The position numbers and the translations under genes were made by a program. This document shows positions 55,380-63,878 of a DNA stretch of 64,000 nucleotides, piece after piece. The notes below the pieces were generated by a model that saw only the letters and a list, made by a program, of their open reading frames with translations, was not told the origin of the DNA and did no database searches. Position 1 is the first letter of the stretch. Each line of letters opens with the position of its first letter. This DNA is from Xanthomonas sp. GPE 39 (GTDB lineage: Bacteria > Pseudomonadota > Gammaproteobacteria > Xanthomonadales > Xanthomonadaceae), in the NCBI RefSeq assembly GCF_000963005.1, contig NZ_JZHZ01000007.1, positions 3,008,056 through 3,072,055 on the forward strand, given 5' to 3'.

Positions 55380-56132
55380 TCAGCGCTTACCGGCGCCCCG
55401 CATCGCGTGCGCGGCGGCGCGCCGGCGCATCAGCAGATTCAACCATTCCACCAGCACGGAGAATCCCATCGCTGCGTAGATATAGGGCTTGGGTACGTGC
55501 ACGTCCAGGCCGTCCAGGATCAGCACCGCGCCGATCATCAGGATGAATGCCAACGCCAGCATCTTCACCGTCGGGTTGGCATCGATGAAACGGCCCAGCG
55601 GATTGGCCGCCAGCAGCATCACCGCCACCGCCAGCAACACCGCGGCGATCATCACCGGAATGTGCTGCGCCATGCCCACGGCGGTAATCACCGAATCCAG
55701 CGAAAACACGATGTCGATCACCGCAATCTGCGCGATCACCATCCAGAACACGGTCGAAGCCTTGCCGGTGCCGGGATCAGCCTCCTCCTCGCCACCGGCG
55801 ATCAGCTCGCGGATCTCCATCGTTCCTTTCACCAGCAGGAACAGGCCACCAACGATCAAGACCAGGTCGCGGATCGAAATGCCCATGCCGGCAACGCTGA
55901 ACAATTCGCCCTGCATCCGCGCCAGGAACGCCAACGACACCAGCAACGCGATACGGGTCAGGCACGCCAAGGCGATGCCGAACCTGCGCGCCCCAGGACG
56001 CTGCGCCTGCGGCAACTTGCCCACCGCAATGGAGATGAACACCAGGTTGTCGATGCCCAGCACGATTTCCAACGCGCTCAACGTCAATAGCGTCACCCAG
56101 GTGTTGGGGTCGGCGAGGAATTCAAGGGCCAT
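55380..56132 (-). CDS. TerC-family integral membrane protein
   Basis: A 250-residue polytopic protein. LEIVLGIDNLVFISIAVGKL near the start carries the acidic helix motif (ExxxxxDN) typical of TerC, and IDIVFSLDSVITAVGMAQHI is the second internal-repeat copy. Seven or so membrane spans are likely. Family members export or handle Mn2+ and are linked to metal homeostasis or tellurite resistance; no substrate is deducible here. It lies 42 bases after dgkA on the same strand and no yybP-type Mn riboswitch was seen upstream. Confidence 0.85.
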   Translation of the reverse strand: MALEFLADPNTWVTLLTLSALEIVLGIDNLVFISIAVGKLPQAQRPGARRFGIALACLTRIALLVSLAFLARMQGELFSVAGMGISIRDLVLIVGGLFLLVKGTMEIRELIAGGEEEADPGTGKASTVFWMVIAQIAVIDIVFSLDSVITAVGMAQHIPVMIAAVLLAVAVMLLAANPLGRFIDANPTVKMLALAFILMIGAVLILDGLDVHVPKPYIYAAMGFSVLVEWLNLLMRRRAAAHAMRGAGKR

Positions 56133-56174
56133 GCGGGCACATCCTTCTTTGACGATGTAAAAGACCGAGAAAAG

Positions 56175-56555
56175 TCACAGCATGCGCGGCAACAGGATCA
56201 ACCCCCAGCACAGCAACGCATTGCCCAACATCAAAAACACCGCCGCCGACCCCATGTCCTTGGCCCGACCGGCCAGTTCGTGATGTTCTGGGCCGTAACG
56301 TTCGATCACCGCCTCGATCGCGGAATTGAGCAACTCCACCGACAGCACCAGCAGCAGCGAGCCGATCATCAAGATCTGCTGCACCGCCCCCTGCCCCAAC
56401 CACAGCGCCAGTGGCACCAGCAGCACGCACAGACACACTTCCAGACGAAACGAGGACTCGTGCAGCCAAGCCGCACGCAGACCCTGCAACGACCAGCGCG
56501 CGGCCATCAGCATGCGCCGTGGTCCACGCGGCAAGTGACCGAATTGGTCGGCCAT
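56175..56555 (-). CDS. dgkA: Diacylglycerol kinase
   Basis: A 126-residue three-helix membrane protein. ARWSLQGLRAAWLHESSFRL forms the amphipathic start, and LLLVLSVELLNSAIEAVIER (E-L-x-N-S-A-I-E) is the DgkA catalytic signature with the metal-binding Glu and Asn. LAGRAKDMGSAAVFLMLGNA follows as in the family. It phosphorylates diacylglycerol released by membrane-derived lipid turnover. Length matches E. coli DgkA (122). The 230 bases before its start hold no recognised feature. Confidence 0.93.
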   Translation of the reverse strand: MADQFGHLPRGPRRMLMAARWSLQGLRAAWLHESSFRLEVCLCVLLVPLALWLGQGAVQQILMIGSLLLVLSVELLNSAIEAVIERYGPEHHELAGRAKDMGSAAVFLMLGNALLCWGLILLPRML

Positions 56556-56785
56556 GGCTCAGCGCAACCCTGCGCGATACAGATGCGACAACGAAGGCCG
56601 AGGAAGAACGGTCATGAGCAAGGGCGAAGCCGGGTATGCGCAGATTTTGCCACAAGCCGCGTGCCTGCGCCGAGCGGATGGTGGATTTCCCAGTCCTACC
56701 GCAGCACGATCTTGCATTGGCGAATACGCTACGGTTGATCGCGTGCCATCCGCGCTGGAACCGTAGCGGCAGTCGGACGCTGCGC

Positions 56786-58078
56786 TCACTTGGCCGGATC
56801 GAAACACACCGTGGCGGTAATGCCACCGCCCTCGGCACTTTCCAGCCCGATCCGCCAGCCGAAGCGATTGCACAAGCGATGCACAATCGACAAGCCAAGC
56901 CCAGTTCCCTGCGGGCGATCCGACTCGGCACGAAAGAACGGCTCGAAGGCACGCTGCAACGCGTCGTCGGACATGCCGATGCCGGTATCGCGGATGCTGA
57001 TCCGGTCGACTGCGACCTCGACCTCGATACGACCCGCATCGGTATAACTGCATGCGTTGCGCAACAGGTTGCTCATGACCACGTGCAACACCCTTGGCGG
57101 GGCATGCAAGCGTACAGGAGCAAGCACACGCACGCTCAGCTCGACAGGCTTGCCGGCCAGCAACTCGCGCGCATTCTCCAGCTCGTACTCGAGCACGTCG
57201 GCAACCTCGAAAGTCTCGCTCTGCGGCACGACATCCGCTTCGCGCGCCAGGATCAAAAATGAATCGATCACCGCTTCCATGTCGCGCCCAGCACGCTGGA
57301 TGCGTTGCAAGCTGCGGTTCAAGCGTGGCGGTAGTTCGGGATCGGTCATCGCGATGTCGGTGGCGACGCGGATCACCGTCAGCGGCGTGCGTAATTCGTG
57401 GCTCGCATCGCGGGTGAAGTTGTGCTCGCGCGCGACATGCTCCGTGACGCGTTGCGCCAGCGCATGCAGCGCCAGGGCCAATTGCCGCGACTCGCCCTGT
57501 ACCTCGGCCGGCAAATTTTCCGGTGCCAACTCGGCGGCGACCGGGCAGCGCGGATCCCAATGCGAGACATGACGCGCCAGCCAGATCACCGGCGACAGCA
57601 GACGCTGGGAAGCACGCCGTGTCAGCCCAGCGACCAGCAACACCGCGACCAGAATCAACACGACCGGCACGACGCCGAACCAGAACATGAGCCGTTGCAC
57701 CTGCGCAGGCATGAACACCAGATACAGGCGTCCGGCCGGGGTCTGATCGACCAACACCGTTTCACCGCCAAGATGATCGGCGTGCATACCCGGTGCCAAG
57801 GTGCGCAAGCTGGCCGGTAAACCAAGATCCGACTGCCCGCTCGGCACCAGATAACCGCGCAGGCTGTAGCTGTTCGGCGGTGGCTGTTGCGGCTGTTGCG
57901 CGCGCAATTGCCAGTAGTGACGTGCTTCCTCGTGCAGGATCGAGCCGACTAACGAATGCTGCACAATCGCCACCAGCAGATAACCGGCGAGCACAAGGAA
58001 ACAGCCCACGAACAGGACGCGGGCGATCGGGGGCAAACGGAATTTACGCGACAAATTGTGCGGCATTGCAGCGTCCAT
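56786..58078 (-). CDS. Sensor histidine kinase
   Basis: A 430-residue membrane kinase. Two helices (about 19-40 and 145-168) flank a ~105-residue periplasmic domain, which is Gln/Pro rich early on (LRAQQPQQPPPNSYSLRGYL). A HAMP-like linker follows, then the H-box FTRDASHELRTPLTVIRVAT with the phospho-His, the N-box NLLRNACSYTDAG, and G-boxes ISIRDTGIGM and GTGLGLSIVHRLCNRFG. All catalytic blocks are intact. The response regulator gene lies 96 bases upstream on the same strand, so the pair is a two-component system. The signal is unknown. The start at 58078 is the better of two Met choices. Confidence 0.85.
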   Translation of the reverse strand: MDAAMPHNLSRKFRLPPIARVLFVGCFLVLAGYLLVAIVQHSLVGSILHEEARHYWQLRAQQPQQPPPNSYSLRGYLVPSGQSDLGLPASLRTLAPGMHADHLGGETVLVDQTPAGRLYLVFMPAQVQRLMFWFGVVPVVLILVAVLLVAGLTRRASQRLLSPVIWLARHVSHWDPRCPVAAELAPENLPAEVQGESRQLALALHALAQRVTEHVAREHNFTRDASHELRTPLTVIRVATDIAMTDPELPPRLNRSLQRIQRAGRDMEAVIDSFLILAREADVVPQSETFEVADVLEYELENARELLAGKPVELSVRVLAPVRLHAPPRVLHVVMSNLLRNACSYTDAGRIEVEVAVDRISIRDTGIGMSDDALQRAFEPFFRAESDRPQGTGLGLSIVHRLCNRFGWRIGLESAEGGGITATVCFDPAK

Positions 58079-58174
58079 GATCGTTGCCGCGATTATAAAA
58101 ACAGTGATCGTGAGTCCTTCGTGCAAGCGTCCCCATCCACTGGGGGCGCTTGCACGCCACGATCGGCACCAGCC

Positions 58175-58888
58175 TCAACTCATCGGCTGGGCGATGTCGG
58201 CGATGCGGTAGCCCGCACTCTGCACGGTGTGCAGCAGCGGACGGTCGAACGGCTTGTCGATGATCTTGCGCAGGTTGTACAGATGGCTGCGCAGCGTGTC
58301 CGAATCGGGCAGACCATTACCCCAGATCTCGCGCTCGATCTCCTGGCGGGTGACGACACGCGGCGATTCGCGCATCAAAATCGTCAGCAGGCGCAGGCCG
58401 ATCGGCGACAACTGCAATTCGCTACCAGCGCGGGTGGCGCGCATGCTCACCGGATCGAGCACCAGATCGGCCACTTTCAACACTTCCGCACCGACCTGAC
58501 GACGCTCGCGACGAATCAACGCGCGCAAGCGCGCTTCCAGTTCCTGGATGGCGAATGGCTTGGTCAGGTAATCGTCTGCACCGAAGCCAAGACCGGTCAG
58601 CTTATCGTCGAGCGTATCGCGCGCGGTCAGCATCAGCACCGGGGTGGACTTGCGCGCATCGTTGCGCAAGCGGCGGCAGACCTCGATGCCGTCCAGACGC
58701 GGCAGCATCAGGTCCAGCACGACCACGTCGTAACTGTTCTCCGCTGCAAGGCGGTAGCCGTCCAAACCATCGCAGGCGTAATCCACTTCGAATCCACGCC
58801 CTTCCAAATACTCACCGATCATCTCGGAAATATTGCGGTTATCCTCAACGACCAACACAAGCCCGGATGTTTCCTTATTCTGACGCAT
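58175..58888 (-). CDS. OmpR/PhoB-family response regulator
   Basis: A 237-residue regulator. The receiver domain (about 1-120) shows the acidic pair VLVVEDNRNISEM, the phospho-Asp in DVVVLDLMLPRLDG, Thr in PVLMLTARD and Lys in ADDYLTKPFAIQELEAR. The C-terminal winged-helix domain ends SDTLRSHLYNLRKIIDKPFD and TVQSAGYRIAD. It partners the histidine kinase just downstream. The ATG at 58888 was preferred because GGGGAG sits six bases upstream; an earlier ATG at 58903 overlaps that site. The regulon is unknown. Confidence 0.87.
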   Translation of the reverse strand: MRQNKETSGLVLVVEDNRNISEMIGEYLEGRGFEVDYACDGLDGYRLAAENSYDVVVLDLMLPRLDGIEVCRRLRNDARKSTPVLMLTARDTLDDKLTGLGFGADDYLTKPFAIQELEARLRALIRRERRQVGAEVLKVADLVLDPVSMRATRAGSELQLSPIGLRLLTILMRESPRVVTRQEIEREIWGNGLPDSDTLRSHLYNLRKIIDKPFDRPLLHTVQSAGYRIADIAQPMS

Positions 58889-58983
58889 GACCATCTCCCC
58901 CATTCTTCAGCTTTGTGAAACATGATCGATGCGGGGTAGTGACAGCGTGAAGATTGTTGTAATTCATTCGGGATTAGAAAAAT

Positions 58984-59646
58984 CTACCTCTCAATCAATG
59001 GCTTGAGTTGAGGCCACACATTGTCCAGCACCTTCGACTGGGCGGCGGCGGTGGGGTGCAGGCCATCGTCCTGCATCAACGCCGGATGCAGCGCCACGCC
59101 CTCCAGCAGGAACGGCAACAGCCCGGTACGGTACTGTGCGGCCAGATCGGCGTAGACGGCGCGCAGCCGCTGGCGATACGCCGGCCCATAGTTCGGCGGC
59201 ATATCGATGCCCAACAACAAGACCTTCGCGCCGGCACGACGGCTCAACACGATCATCTGCTCCAAGTTAGCGCGTAATTCTGCGGGCGCGAGGCCGCGCA
59301 GCGCGTCGTTGCCACCGAGTTCGATGACCACCACCGAGGGCTTATGCTTCTGCAGCAGCGACGGCAATCTGGTCAACGCACCCGAGGAGGTCTCACCACT
59401 GATACTGGCATTGACCACCGCCGGCGGTGTGCGTCGTTGCTGGTGCAAGCGCTTGTCCAGCAGCGCCACCCAACCGGACTCGACCGGGATATTGTGCGCG
59501 GCACTGAGGCTATCGCCGACCACCAGCACCGGCCCCGTGGCATCTTTGGCACAGGCGACGATGGGTAGCAGCACACACCATGCCAGCCATAGCCAGGCGC
59601 AACGCATCCAGGCCAATCTAGTTTTCGTCGCATCGCCACGCATCAT
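58984..59646 (-). CDS. tesA: TesA-like SGNH esterase/lysophospholipase
   Basis: A 220-residue secreted hydrolase. WLAWCVLLPIVACAKDATGP forms a signal sequence; IVAC also resembles a lipobox, so it may be a lipoprotein. The SGNH blocks are visible: PVLVVGDSLSAAHNIP with the nucleophilic Ser, NASISGETSSGALTRL, VVIELGGNDALRGL and DDGLHPTAAAQ with the catalytic Asp/His. It hydrolyses thioesters, lysolipids or arylesters in the periplasm. It faces the ybbA-ybbP-like exporter across 59 bases, the same arrangement as tesA-ybbA-ybbP in E. coli. Confidence 0.9.
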   Translation of the reverse strand: MMRGDATKTRLAWMRCAWLWLAWCVLLPIVACAKDATGPVLVVGDSLSAAHNIPVESGWVALLDKRLHQQRRTPPAVVNASISGETSSGALTRLPSLLQKHKPSVVVIELGGNDALRGLAPAELRANLEQMIVLSRRAGAKVLLLGIDMPPNYGPAYRQRLRAVYADLAAQYRTGLLPFLLEGVALHPALMQDDGLHPTAAAQSKVLDNVWPQLKPLIER

Positions 59647-59705
59647 CCGGAGATCCCCTCATCGACAGTCAGCCCCGCACTCCCCGCACCGGCATCGCTA
59701 TCGAC

Positions 59706-60374
59706 GTGCGCGATATCGGCAAATCCGTCAGCGGACCGGATGGGACGGTCCACATTCTCGACAAAGTCGGATTGACCATCGGTGAAGGCGACAGTGTCGC
59801 TATCGTCGGTGCGTCCGGCTCCGGCAAGACAACCTTGCTCGGTCTGCTCGCCGGCCTGGACCTGCCGACCCGTGGCGAAATCCTGCTGGCCGGGCACTCG
59901 CTCAACGCGCTGGACGAGGAAGCGCGGGCCGCGCTGCGCGCACGCATGGTCGGCTTCGTGTTTCAGAGTTTCCACCTGCTGCCGTCGCTGACGGCGGCGG
60001 AAAATGTCGCGCTACCGCTGGAACTGGCCGGACGCGAGGAGCCGGCGCGGGTCCGCGAGGTGCTGGAGGCGGTGGGCCTGAGCGCACGTGCCAAACACTA
60101 TCCACGGCAGTTGTCCGGCGGCGAGCAGCAGCGTGTGGCGCTGGCGCGCGCGTTCGTGGCACGGCCACGGATTTTGTTCGCCGACGAACCCACCGGCAGC
60201 CTGGACCAAGCCACCGGGCAGCAGATCAGCGACCTGCTGTTCGCGCTCAATGTCAGCAGCGACACCACCCTGGTACTAGTCACCCACGACCTGCGCCTGG
60301 CGCAACGCTGTGCGCACCGCTACCGGCTCGACGGCGGCCGCCTGCGCGGCGCAGACACGGTGTCCGGCACATGA
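59706..60374 (+). CDS. ybbA: ABC transporter ATP-binding subunit (YbbA type)
   Basis: A LolD/MacB-family ATPase of about 222 residues from the GTG at 59706. Walker A VAIVGASGSGKTTLLGLLAG, Q-loop VGFVFQSFHLLPSLTAAENV, signature QLSGGEQQRVALARAFVAR and Walker B ILFADEPTGSLDQATG are complete. The family would normally have some N-terminal residues before VRDIGKSVSGPDG; an ATC at 59661 lies eight bases after GGAG and could be an unusual start. It precedes the permease with a 4-base overlap. With the permease it may export a lipid or lipoprotein-related substrate. Confidence 0.88.
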   Translation: MRDIGKSVSGPDGTVHILDKVGLTIGEGDSVAIVGASGSGKTTLLGLLAGLDLPTRGEILLAGHSLNALDEEARAALRARMVGFVFQSFHLLPSLTAAENVALPLELAGREEPARVREVLEAVGLSARAKHYPRQLSGGEQQRVALARAFVARPRILFADEPTGSLDQATGQQISDLLFALNVSSDTTLVLVTHDLRLAQRCAHRYRLDGGRLRGADTVSGT

Positions 60375-62854
60375 ACCTGCTGCGCCATGCCGCACGCGCC
60401 CTGCGTCGCGAAGTGTTCGCCGGCGACCTGCTGACCGTGTTCGCCGCCCTGGTGCTGGGCGTGGCGGTGATGACTGCGGTCGGCACGCTGGTCGACCGCG
60501 TCACCCTGGCGCTGACCGCCAGCGCGGCGGAGGTGATCGGCGGCGATCTCGGGGTCAGCGGACGCCAGGAGATTCCCGCCGCTTTCGCCCAAGAAGCCCA
60601 GCGCCGCGGCCTGCGCAGCACGCGGGTGGTCAGCTTCCCGAGCGTGCTATTCCATGGCGACGCCAGCCAGATGGCCACCATCAAGGCGGTGAGCGACGGT
60701 TATCCATTACGCGGTGAACTGCGGGTGGCGCGCGATCGCGCCAGTGCCGATAGCGAAACCGCCGGACCGCCTCCGCGCGGCCAGGCCTATGCCGATCCGC
60801 GCCTGCTCGATGCACTGGGCCTGCGGCTCGGAGAGACGCTGGAATTGGGCGCGGACAGCGTGCGTGTCACCCGGGTCCTGCGCGCCGAACCGGACACCTC
60901 CGGGGAGTTGATGCAACTCTCACCACCACTGCTGGTGAACCGCGCCGACATCGACGCTGCCGGCCTGCTCGGCCCCGGCAGCCGCGCCTCTTATCGGTTG
61001 ATGTTTATCGGCGCTGCGCAGGAGATCGCCGCCCTGCGTGCATGGCTGGCACCGCGCGCCAAGGCATTGCGTTTGATCGGGATCGAAGACAGCCAGCGCG
61101 GCATCCGCGGCACCTTCGACCGTGCCGGACGCTTCCTCGCGCTGACAGCCTTGCTGGCAGTCCTCCTGGCCGGCGTCGCCACGGCGCTAGCGGCCAACCG
61201 TTTCGCCATGCAGCGCATCGACAGCGTGGCGATACTGCGCTGCCTGGGCGCGCGCCAGCGCGATATCCTCGGTGCATTGGCGCTGCAATTGCTGCTGCTG
61301 GCGATTCCGGCCTGCGCGCTGGGCATTGCCCTTGGCATGCTGACACAACTCGGTTTGGTTGCCGCACTGGGCAGCCTGCTTCCCGACCGACTACCGCTGC
61401 CGCAGGCTGCACCGGCATTGAGCGGCGCCGGCATCGGCCTGCTGTTGTTGCTCGGCTTCGGCCTGCCGCCACTATTGCGCCTACGCGGCGTGCCGCCGAT
61501 GCGCGTGCTCAACCGTAGTTTCGCCGCCCTGCCGCCGACCTCACTGCTGGTCTATACCGCCGCGCTGATCGCCACCGTGGTGCTGGCGGTCTACGCCACT
61601 GGCGACGGCGTGCTGGCGGCGTGGGTCCTGGGCGGACTGAGCCTGTTGGCGATGTTCGCTGCCTTGATCGGCAGCGTGCTGCTGATGTTGCTGCGACGAT
61701 TGCAGTCGCGTCTGCGCGGCCCCTGGAAACTGGGTCTGGCGGCGCTGACCCGACGCCGTGCGCTAAGCGTGGTGCAATTGGTGGGCCTGTCGTTGTCGTT
61801 GTGCGCCTTGCTGTTGCTGGCGGTGATCGGACCTGGCCTGCTCGTGCAATGGCGTGAGCGCTTGCCGGCGGACACACCGAATTATTTCCTGATGAACATC
61901 CAGCCCAAACAAGTCGGCCCGGTGCTCGCCACCTTGCGCGGACTCGGCGTCGCCGATCCGACGGCCGAGCCACTGAGCACCGGCAAACTGCTGGCAATCA
62001 ACGGCAAGCCGCCCCAAGGCCACACGCAAGGACCAGACGACGATGGCGACGCAGCCGACCGTCCGATCAACTTCTCCTGGCGGCACCACTTTCCACCCGC
62101 CAATCGTTTATTGTCCGGTCGCTTCTGGAGCGCGAGCAGCACGGCGGCCGAGGCATCGGTGGAAGAGGCCTGGGCGCGACGCTACAACTTGCGACTCGGC
62201 GATCGCATCACCCTGTTGCTCGGCGAGCAGCAACGCAGCTTCACCGTGACCAGCGTGCGCAAGGCCGACTGGGATTCGTTCCGAGCCAACTTCTTCCTGC
62301 TGCTCAACGCCGGTGCAGTGCAGGATGCGCCATACAACCTGATCAGTGCGTTTCATTTGCCACACAGCTCCACCGTTAAACTGAGCGTCCTCAGCCGCAC
62401 GTATCCGAACGTGTCGCTGCTGGACATCGATGCAATTTTGCAACGCGTGCGGGAGGTCATCGACCGCGTGGCGCAGGCGGTGCAACTGGTCATGGGTTTC
62501 AGCCTGGTGGCCGGTGCCTTGGTGCTACTGGCGGCATTGCAGGCGACCGCTGGCGAGCGCCGCTACGACAGCGCGGTATTGCGCACACTGGGCGCACGCC
62601 GTGGGCAACTGCGCGGCGCGGTCCTGGTGGAATTCGGTGCACTCGGCCTGCTCGCCGCGCTGCTCGCGACCAGTGCGGCGGCACTCATCGGCGTGGTGGT
62701 CGCCAAACAAGCCTTCGACCTGACCCTGACACCTCCATGGCCAGCGCTATTGCTCGGTGGCGTTGGCGGCGTCGGATTGAGCGTACTGGCCGGCTGGTCG
62801 GGAACGCGGCGCATCCTGCGCACGCCACCGGCGTTGGCACTGCGCGAGCCATGA
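60371..62854 (+). CDS. ybbP: FtsX-like ABC transporter permease (YbbP type)
   Basis: An 827-residue membrane protein with two FtsX-type halves. The first helix is GDLLTVFAALVLGVAVMTAV, followed by a periplasmic domain. The first FtsX domain is AGRFLALTALLAVLLAGVAT to about 400, then a second large loop, and a C-terminal FtsX domain starting VAQAVQLVMGFSLVAGALVL and SAVLRTLGARRGQLRGAVLV. It works with the YbbA ATPase, whose stop it overlaps, and its genomic link to TesA suggests handling of an acylated substrate. The exact cargo is not known for the family. The stop overlaps the following small gene. Confidence 0.88.
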   Translation: MNLLRHAARALRREVFAGDLLTVFAALVLGVAVMTAVGTLVDRVTLALTASAAEVIGGDLGVSGRQEIPAAFAQEAQRRGLRSTRVVSFPSVLFHGDASQMATIKAVSDGYPLRGELRVARDRASADSETAGPPPRGQAYADPRLLDALGLRLGETLELGADSVRVTRVLRAEPDTSGELMQLSPPLLVNRADIDAAGLLGPGSRASYRLMFIGAAQEIAALRAWLAPRAKALRLIGIEDSQRGIRGTFDRAGRFLALTALLAVLLAGVATALAANRFAMQRIDSVAILRCLGARQRDILGALALQLLLLAIPACALGIALGMLTQLGLVAALGSLLPDRLPLPQAAPALSGAGIGLLLLLGFGLPPLLRLRGVPPMRVLNRSFAALPPTSLLVYTAALIATVVLAVYATGDGVLAAWVLGGLSLLAMFAALIGSVLLMLLRRLQSRLRGPWKLGLAALTRRRALSVVQLVGLSLSLCALLLLAVIGPGLLVQWRERLPADTPNYFLMNIQPKQVGPVLATLRGLGVADPTAEPLSTGKLLAINGKPPQGHTQGPDDDGDAADRPINFSWRHHFPPANRLLSGRFWSASSTAAEASVEEAWARRYNLRLGDRITLLLGEQQRSFTVTSVRKADWDSFRANFFLLLNAGAVQDAPYNLISAFHLPHSSTVKLSVLSRTYPNVSLLDIDAILQRVREVIDRVAQAVQLVMGFSLVAGALVLLAALQATAGERRYDSAVLRTLGARRGQLRGAVLVEFGALGLLAALLATSAAALIGVVVAKQAFDLTLTPPWPALLLGGVGGVGLSVLAGWSGTRRILRTPPALALREP

Positions 62855-63054
62855 ACGCGACCGGCACCGATAGTGTGGATGCTGAATTCCAAGCGCTGCG
62901 ACGCTTCGCAAATCCATTGCTGACACCATTGTTTGGTCACGTGACCGCTCTTGGCGTCTACCAGCAGATGTTGCAATGCCACTTTGCTCAGGCTGTCCGC
63001 GACGACGACGACCACATTCGTCGCCGCCACTGGGTGGCGACGGCGCACGCGTGA
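62851..63054 (+). CDS. Small orphan protein, 67 aa
   Basis: A 67-codon frame whose ATG overlaps the ybbP stop by 4 bases, which implies coupled translation. MNATGTDSVDAEFQALRRFA and NPLLTPLFGHVTALGVYQQM lead to a charged DDDDHIRRRHW tail. I do not recognise the protein. It could be a genuine short partner of the exporter, the remaining N-terminus of a longer gene broken at this spot, or a chance frame. The adjacent DNA (63070-63500) looks decayed, so a broken gene is plausible. Confidence 0.4.
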   Translation: MNATGTDSVDAEFQALRRFANPLLTPLFGHVTALGVYQQMLQCHFAQAVRDDDDHIRRRHWVATAHA

Positions 63055-63070
63055 CCGGATTACAGCCACA

Positions 63071-63268
63071 CTATCTGGTCAACGTCGCACTGGGCAACAT
63101 CTCCGCATCGATGTAGCGGCGACCCGTCACGTTGAACACGTCGGCATTGCGCATCACGCCCAGCGCCAGATCGCGCCAAGCTTGAACAAGACCTGGGTTG
63201 TATCGATCCTCTTCACCGCCACTGCGAGATTGCGGGTCGCGAGGACCGCATCCACATGCAGTAATCAC
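63071..63268 (-). pseudogene. Remnant possibly of a TonB-dependent receptor downstream of hemP
   Basis: The reverse strand downstream of hemP contains broken coding segments. One frame holds IETFPVRDFSITTTLKA and stops; a second frame, without a start, continues TDGRFSLISALRADDDR; a third (63071-63268) reads LALGVMRNADVFNVTGRRYI then DAEMLPS, loosely like the penultimate strands of an outer-membrane receptor ('LGV.N..n..Y'). No single frame spans them. hemP is normally followed by a haemin receptor gene, so decay of that receptor is a reasonable but unproven reading. The coordinates cover only the last segment; similar debris reaches 63500. Confidence 0.35.
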
Positions 63269-63500
63269 CGATCATCGTCCGCACGCAGCGCCGAAATCAG
63301 ACTGAAGCGGCCATCAGTCGGCGCTGGCCTTAAGCGTGGTGGTGATCGAAAAATCGCGCACCGGGAACGTCTCGATGCTCACCGCCTTACCGATTGCTCC
63401 GGTGCGCAAGTTTTGCGTCTGGCGGCCATGCTCTTCGCGCGTCTCGGCCTGCAACAGGTCGATGGCGTCACTGATGTCGTGCAGCGCAGCCGAACAGACA

Positions 63501-63701
63501 TCACTTGGTGAGAATGAGTTTGTCGTTACTGGTGTGACGCAGGCGATAGAGCCGGTCACCATGCTGGATCAGGACCTCACGACGGCCGTTGAGCAACGAC
63601 TGACTCGTGACAGGTGCGTCGACCGGCAGCGCGCGCGACAACACGCGTTCGGGCAGGCTCAGGATCTCGGGACGACGTAGCAAAACGGTTTGAGCGGTCA
63701 T
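63501..63701 (-). CDS. hemP: Hemin uptake protein HemP
   Basis: A 66-residue protein from ATG 63701: MTAQTVLLRRPEILSLPERV, later SQSLLNGRREVLIQHGDRLY and RLRHTSNDKLILTK. The C-terminal 'S..LL.G...v.I.H....Y.LR.T...KLILTK' pattern is diagnostic of HemP. Its role is in iron- and haem-responsive regulation or uptake, often together with a haemin receptor. Two Fur-box-like sequences lie 32 and 56 bases upstream, so iron repression is likely. The start at 63701 was chosen over an earlier in-frame Met because the conserved part begins there. Confidence 0.87.
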   Translation of the reverse strand: MTAQTVLLRRPEILSLPERVLSRALPVDAPVTSQSLLNGRREVLIQHGDRLYRLRHTSNDKLILTK

Positions 63702-63732
63702 GGTCGAATTCCTTCCACAGGGCACTTCCAAT

Positions 63733-63751
63733 AATAATGATTCTCAATTAC
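63733..63751. promoter_or_regulatory. Fur-box-like site upstream of hemP
   Basis: AATAATGATTCTCAATTAC matches the 19-base Fur consensus GATAATGATAATCATTATC at 13 of 19 positions by my count, including the central AATGAT and TCA. A second, weaker match (AAGACTGATTCTCATCAAA, 63757-63775, 11 of 19) follows directly. Paired sites next to hemP strongly suggest iron-dependent repression. Confidence 0.65.
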
Positions 63752-63878
63752 TTATCAAGACTGATTCTCATCAAATCAATTCAAATTCAAGATCGAATCT
63801 TTAACTTTGAAAGTCAAAACAAATTGAGGTGCCGCCATTGACCCGTGGACAGGCGCAAGGCGGCCCCCATGCCCATGC

